DNA of 64,000 bases, from contig NW_003546403.1 in the NCBI RefSeq assembly GCF_000090795.2, forward strand, positions 116,870 to 180,869. The letters are read 5' to 3'. Below are positions 58,901 to 64,000 of this stretch, piece by piece. Numbering within the stretch: position 1 is the stretch's first letter; each line of letters starts with the position of its first letter. The translations under genes and the position numbers were made by a program. Source of the stretch: Amphimedon queenslandica (Eukaryota; Porifera; Demospongiae; Haplosclerida; Niphatidae). The notes beneath the pieces are model-generated. The model ran no database searches. It was not told the origin of the DNA and saw nothing but the letters and a program-made list of their open reading frames with translations.

Positions 58901-59541
58901 AGATAAACTTAAACAAGGTACTGTAGTATACATGTGCATGTACATGTACAGTATATAGGATAAATAAGATAAGTTACATGTAAAACAATAATGCTGTAGT
59001 ATTTTTGTAAATGTACTAAATGTACATAGAATGACAGATGGGAGGGATGGACAAATATGTACAATGTTATGGCAGAAATCTTGGCAGAGGACACAAAGGA
59101 TGTTGTCTACACACTTTGACTATGCTGGTTTTATTAACAAACAAGGCAAAGGAATAGCAATTTGCATACTTTGGAACCACACCATTCACCATATCGGTAA
59201 TAATTATTATGAAACACATGTAAACATGATAGTAGGCATACATGTACATGCATAGATTGCATTATTATGTACATGTACATGTACATGTATATGATGCATG
59301 TACAGTACATGTATAACTTACTGCATAAAGCCATATCTGTCTGTTGATCTATAAACCGATAAATCAGGGTCCTCCCAGTCTTCTATAACAGCACCATCAT
59401 CCCTACCCTTTAGCATAAAAAGATGAAAGAGGTTAAAAAGATGAAAGAGGTTAATAAAGTTAAAAAAAGAGCAAAGAATCTTACAATGTCATATTTCTGA
59501 ACGATACGAACTCTGTCTTCGTCATCAGTTTTATTCGCCAT
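56000..59541 (-). CDS. USP6NL: TBC-domain RabGAP, USP6NL/RN-tre-like
   Basis: RN-tre-type GAPs inactivate Rab5/Rab43 and act in receptor endocytosis and Golgi transport. Ten exons in phase: 59485-59541, 59322-59407, 58815-58848, 58449-58631, 57376-57534, 57174-57239, 56942-57091, 56750-56815, 56550-56649, 56000-56316; 405 residues, much shorter than vertebrate USP6NL, which has a long C-terminal tail. The N-terminus ([20 protein letters not shown], then [11 protein letters not shown]) is specific to this TBC subfamily. TBC hallmarks: [16 protein letters not shown], the arginine finger in IDVDVLRTF (Arg ~142), the glutamine finger in [21 protein letters not shown] (Gln ~179), and [13 protein letters not shown]. 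Both catalytic fingers are intact. A possible 5' UTR exon lies near 61499-61560. Confidence 0.92.
57600..57785 (-). repeat. Diverged ~178-bp monomer in USP6NL intron
   Basis: Contains GTACAGGGACTT, CAAACTTTCTATACAACATAAG and TATCAGAAAATGTAATAAAAAT in the reverse orientation of the WDR77 array unit. It is flanked by (ACATGT)n runs. Confidence 0.65.
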
Positions 59542-60978
59542 TGTATATACTGAGGGAGGGAAAGGTGTGGAGTGGTTAGTAATTGAACAAGTTATTTATT
59601 TACATTTTTATAGCAGTCATGCATAAAGCAAGATAATGAGCCGAAATACACATAATATACATGGATAATAACATTAAACACACACAACAAATTCTTAGAA
59701 ACCACACAACACAGTATGTGCATGTCAATAGTGCATATGCCCTTTTATTATAATGAGAACATAAACTATATCACTGTATAAACTATATCACTGTATCAAC
59801 TGCAATAAAGATTATCTAATAGTACTCTTGTTAATATCATTATTACCATTCACTCACACCATATATTTTCTAATTAGTGCACACCCAAATGCTGCACATT
59901 ACAATTATGCATCCATTCCAGGCTACAGTATACAGTATACATGTACATGAAATAAAAATCAATTCTTACAATAAAACAAAGGCATGTGCATAGTATTAAG
60001 TACATGTGCATTTTATGTTTATTCTCATTGCATGATATTAAAAATCAAATAAAAACTGATTTATCTTTGACAAATGTTATGATAGACTATGTTGTACATA
60101 CAGCAAAGTGATTCAGACAAACAGATGAACCCACACTATAGTTTATGATTGTGGAAATATTCCTATCACCTACTCAATTAATATATATCCAAGCTCAATT
60201 ACCATTATGCCGGCAAAACCAGCCTAATTTAATGTACATGTACATTGTAAAATCTACATGTATATGAACATGTACACGTACACATGTGCATTAATTTATT
60301 TCTTAATGCAATAACTATTATTAAATCTTGCCTAAATCTATCCCTCCCCGACAGCAGAGTAAGGTTGTTCTGTTAGTTCACTATAAGCTAATAAGGACGG
60401 TGCCAATTTCAAATTTATAAGATAAAAAACAACTTAGATTGTATACACATACACACGAGCACAAAAACATGCACATAGCTGTCATTGCAAAGTATGTACA
60501 TGTACATGTACATGCGTGCATTTACATGTGAATGTGTATTTTATGGAAGTTGGCAGCTAGCCGCTGCACATCCTTGCAAGATGAACCAGTAAAAAGTCAC
60601 ACATGTACATGTACATGTAAAGTCTCACTAGCCGGACCTACTGCACATAAATAAACGCATACACTTACTGGCACACACAGAGAGCACAATGGAATGGTAT
60701 TATGGTAACAATGTTCATGTAATAATGGATACCGACACCATAGTATATCTATGCTGACACTGACACTCATTAGAGGAGATGTACACACACAAATACACAA
60801 AATGAGTAGATGTAAGTCATAATAATGGAAGCCCTGGCTAAGAGAAGAGGGACCAGTTGAAAAGTGTTTACCCTAGTCAGGCTATATTTTGACTCAAAAT
60901 TTGATTACACCATAAAGAACTATTATACCGTACACATGAGTCATAGTATCAAACATTACATAGAGAGAGAGAGAGGGA

Positions 60979-61055
<77 letters not shown>

Positions 61056-61834
61056 GAGAGAGGGAGAGAGAGAGATACAAACAAAGGGACAAATTGTACA
61101 TGAATAATAGAATAGAGACAAAATGAGACTAATGCAACAAAACAAGAATACAAGCTGGTGTGAACAGAGACGGAGGATTAATAGGCAAACTGTTGAGTAG
61201 GGAAATGTAGTAACTAAGAATAGTACAATACTCTATCTAACAGTTGTACAACGAACTGGCTACAGTATCAATATCATTACTACTAGATCGAGATACAGCG
61301 AGAAAAGGGAAGACAAAGAGGGTTGAAAATGTAAAATAATGCACATACAACTGATGTATTACAACAGAACAAGACATTAGGAAGAGAGTACAAGCTTTTC
61401 ACTTCCAATATCAAACGAAAAAGAGCAGTATTATAGTATGGACCAGACTACAGTATGGTGTCGAGTAGGAACAACAAGGAGTGTGGTATGTATCTCACCT
61501 GTAGCGGCTGTCTTGCAGGTAGAAAAATACAGAGGATTCTAGGATAGCTCGCTGTCTAGAGAGAGAAAGAAGAAGAAGCGTCTCTGGGGGAATGAAGTTA
61601 CTACTACAGAATCGAGCGATATTGAGTGACCACACCCAGCTAAGAAAGGGTTAATAAAACAGGTCGCATTGTAATGACGACATTGTACGTAATAGAACTG
61701 AGTGAGCGGTTTAGTGCAAAGTGCTTTACTGCTTTTATAGTTAGGCTTCTCGTGAATTGTGATTCTCTTTTTTCCAATAAACAGATGCACACACATACAC
61801 ATAAATGTTCCCTAAAATCCTCAAGATTCCTGAT
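59542..61834 (-). other. Upstream region of USP6NL, possible 5' UTR exon
   Basis: No coding exon recognised. On the minus strand a stretch near 61499-61560 ends CGCTACAG before GTGAGATA, a good donor, and could be a non-coding first exon of USP6NL. The rest has a GA tract (60961-61075), CA runs and several (ACATGT)n tracts. The 5' UTR assignment is tentative. Confidence 0.35.
60961..61075 (+). repeat. (GA)n microsatellite
   Basis: About 115 bp of GAGAGA with GGGA interruptions. The Arg/Glu-rich and Ser/Leu-rich frames across it on the two strands are artefacts of the repeat. Confidence 0.92.
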
Positions 61835-62190
61835 TCAATGCTCCATTGAATCTTCATCAGTTCTTCCCTAAAAGTAGACAGCGTTCAATATTAATTATCA
61901 TACCAGTTCTACACTCTCCCCTATCTTCTTACTTGATCTGATGGTGGCTCAAGTGGCTGTCCCTCTTGTTCAGTCTAAAACAAATAAATAACAAAATAAT
62001 AATAATAATAATGTACATTAGTAACATTACATACCTGCATATCATCTGCCGCTCTTTGCTCTTCCTAGAAATGATTAATAATAACAATAATAATAATAAT
62101 AAATATTCCTAATATCAATTACGCATGTACAATGTACATAATACATGTGCCCATCCTCTTCTCAATAAAACCCCTCAATATAATGACACC

Positions 62191-62230
<40 letters not shown>

Positions 62231-63356
62231 CAATACAAAGGTTAAAATGTAATCAAGATGTCACATCACACTGCACCTCCTGGTCTTGTCGCCTTCCTCC
62301 TTTTGTATTGTCCATTTGATCCAACTGTGAAAGGAAGAGGGGAAGTTAAGGAAGATGCTCAGAGACATAATGTGAAATTGATTCTTCTTGTGAAGAAATG
62401 CACAGTTAGTATACAAGAGAAATCTCAATATACAAACAATCAACTCTTGCCAACTTTACAACAACAATTTATCAGTTGTCACTAAACACAAGCACGGACA
62501 TACATGTACATGTATGGCTAAAAGCACACATGCGTATAGCCTTAATGCATATGACGAAACACGAGCAGTCGTTCACTATTAATTAAGGAATCACGAATAC
62601 ACATGCAATTCTAATGAAAGAAGGGATAATAAATGAGAAAAGCCCTAATACAAGATATGGAATCATCATTGCTGTATTAATTCTAATAAGTTTCAGGATA
62701 CATAAGGCTGGACTCTGTCATCATCCATAATGTCAAGTTTCTTGTTTGCACTTACAACGCAAATGCTCACATTCTACATAAAGGAGAGAGGTCATAATAA
62801 TAATAGTAATAATGATGATGATGTGGCTAACACACTGTCACACTAACCTTTGATGTCAGTTCTGAATCTGATGGTAAACATTCCCTCAAAGCAAGCAACC
62901 CATGTCCAATCAACTCATCAAGAGAAGCTAAATCAAATTTTAAAATAGACACACAATACAAGACTGCCCTAACATAACTGCCACTCTCACATAATGAACT
63001 ACTTTTTTCTTTCTCTTTTTGATCTCTCTCTCTCTCTCCCCTCACCATCTGGGAAGCTGTCAAGTTTTCTTTCAAGATAAGTCCTGGCAGACTGTGACCT
63101 GGCACCAATGGCCATACACTTGCAGTCATAATAATCAGAGGATGGACAGGTCTGATATAAATGGGGACCTTGCAACTAGAAAATAAAATAGAGGAATAGG
63201 AAAGAATGAAGGGAGGGAGAAAGAAGAAAGAGATAATGATTGATGAGAGAAATAGATGGTTTATCACATTCACATATACATGTACATAACTATACATATA
63301 CTTACATCATAGCCAGCAATGAGCATGCCAACACCATAGGGACGTCTACCATAAAA
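61835..63356 (-). CDS. PSMA1: Proteasome subunit alpha type-1 (20S alpha6), 5' partial
   Basis: Alpha-ring subunit of the 20S proteasome. Exons found: 63306-63356, 63046-63175, 62848-62927, 62702-62773, 62277-62324, 62035-62064, 61933-61974, 61835-61867, all in phase. They encode [17 protein letters not shown], then [19 protein letters not shown] and [16 protein letters not shown], diagnostic of PSMA1, then a series of short exons for the variable acidic tail ending EDSMEH, like the human end PMEH. The last five exons are 30-72 nt each. The first exon listed starts in mid-protein after an acceptor, so the N-terminal half, with the alpha-subunit signature, lies beyond the window's right end or in unrecognised exons at 63357-64000. 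Confidence 0.92.
62190..62228 (+). repeat. (CA)n microsatellite in PSMA1 intron
   Basis: About 38 bp of pure CA between the PSMA1 exons at 62035-62064 and 62277-62324. Confidence 0.9.
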
Positions 63357-64000
63357 CTGTGTGCAATATTGCATCTCTAGTGTTGACACAAGAGTCAAGG
63401 AAATACAAATGTATCATTTTCTATAGCCTTACAATTACATATTAAACTGATTGTGTGGGCATTAATGTATGATACACCTTGTACTTATATAGTACAGGGT
63501 CAATGGCCAAATTTCGTCAAAAATGACTAAGAGAGAATTCTCCATTTTAATAATTTTTTCTGATACATATATATTTGTTCTTAAGTTGTATAGAAAATTT
63601 GAGCTGATTCTGATCAAATTTGGATTTTTTATGAATTTTTAAAGTTGGCCAAACGACACATACTGTCTGTCAGCTCATGAAGCATGATGCTACTTAGCTC
63701 ACATTTTGTGAGAAATCCTGACTGCACCTGCATAGCTGTACTTTACCAAGAAAAATAAGAATCATAAAATAATAATCATACTAACACATTCGCATTGCTT
63801 GTTTAATTCATAATATTCAGTCAACTCACATTGTCAGACTGTACTGAAGCAGGATAAGGAACTAATTGCTAACAGAATTGGTCTGACATGACAAAATAGC
63901 TAGAATTTCATCCAAGCCAGAGGCTATTTGTGGCTTTGGGTGGATATACATCATTATCATAGGGAATTCCTTTGTTATATTGTATTACAATTTGTGTGTC
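63357..64000 (-). other. PSMA1 intron or upstream sequence with one monomer
   Basis: No exon recognised. About 63490-63705 carries a diverged ~178-bp monomer (TTTTTTCTGATACATATATA, TTAAGTTGTATAGAAAATTTGAGCTGATTC). The remainder shows no structure I can name; missing PSMA1 exons are expected further right. Confidence 0.55.

Overview
The window is animal nuclear DNA: AT-rich, gene-dense, with mostly short GT-AG introns and many microsatellites. The gene set (SHANK, USP6NL, MYLIP, MINPP1, ARSA, WDR77, MRPL21, PSMA1), death-domain/ankyrin proteins and a secreted fibrinogen-like cysteine-rich protein suggest an early-branching animal. A demosponge such as Amphimedon is my inference from family content; no search was run. 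All exon chains below were joined by hand from splice signals, reading phase and similarity to families I recognise; bp-level boundaries are predictions.

Layout. 1-4668: no gene recognised, but hairpin, MITE-like and tandem repeats. 4669-7179 (-) MRPL21 and 7242-11452 (+) WDR77 diverge from a 62-bp promoter with two CACGTG boxes. 11785-19696 (+) SHANK scaffold with SPN, ankyrin, SH3, PDZ, Pro-rich and SAM regions, and an antisense tRNA-Val(AAC) in one intron. 20016-25375 (+) death-domain/coiled-coil/ankyrin gene. 26105-26282 truncated copy of the SHANK SAM exon. 26595-33143 (+) second death-domain gene, continuing in phase into the C-terminal half of USP47 without its protease domain. 33420-36858 (-) ARSA. 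37339-40694 (-) MYLIP-like FERM-RING ligase. 40963-50290 (-) MINPP1. 50574-54157 (+) PH-domain, tyrosine-motif scaffold. 54433-55340 (+) secreted fibrinogen-like protein. 56000-59541 (-) USP6NL-like RabGAP. 61835-63356 (-) PSMA1, whose 5' exons lie outside the window.

The most unusual region is 19.4-33.1 kb. A block running from the SHANK SAM exon through the death-domain gene to the first bases of a USP47 exon occurs twice. Copy A (19.44-23.3 kb) leads into ankyrin exons; copy B (26.07-29.47 kb) leads into the USP47 tail. A MITE-like insertion is in copy A but not B, while an older repeat monomer is in both, so events can be ordered. Copy B has an exon loss and a GC donor, so its expression as one fusion protein is uncertain.

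The genes do not form one pathway. Repeats are prominent: two intronic arrays of a ~178-bp monomer in opposite orientation, scattered single monomers, five MITE-like elements with TACCGTATAGC-type ends, two long hairpins with similar tips, and many (ACATGT)n tracts.
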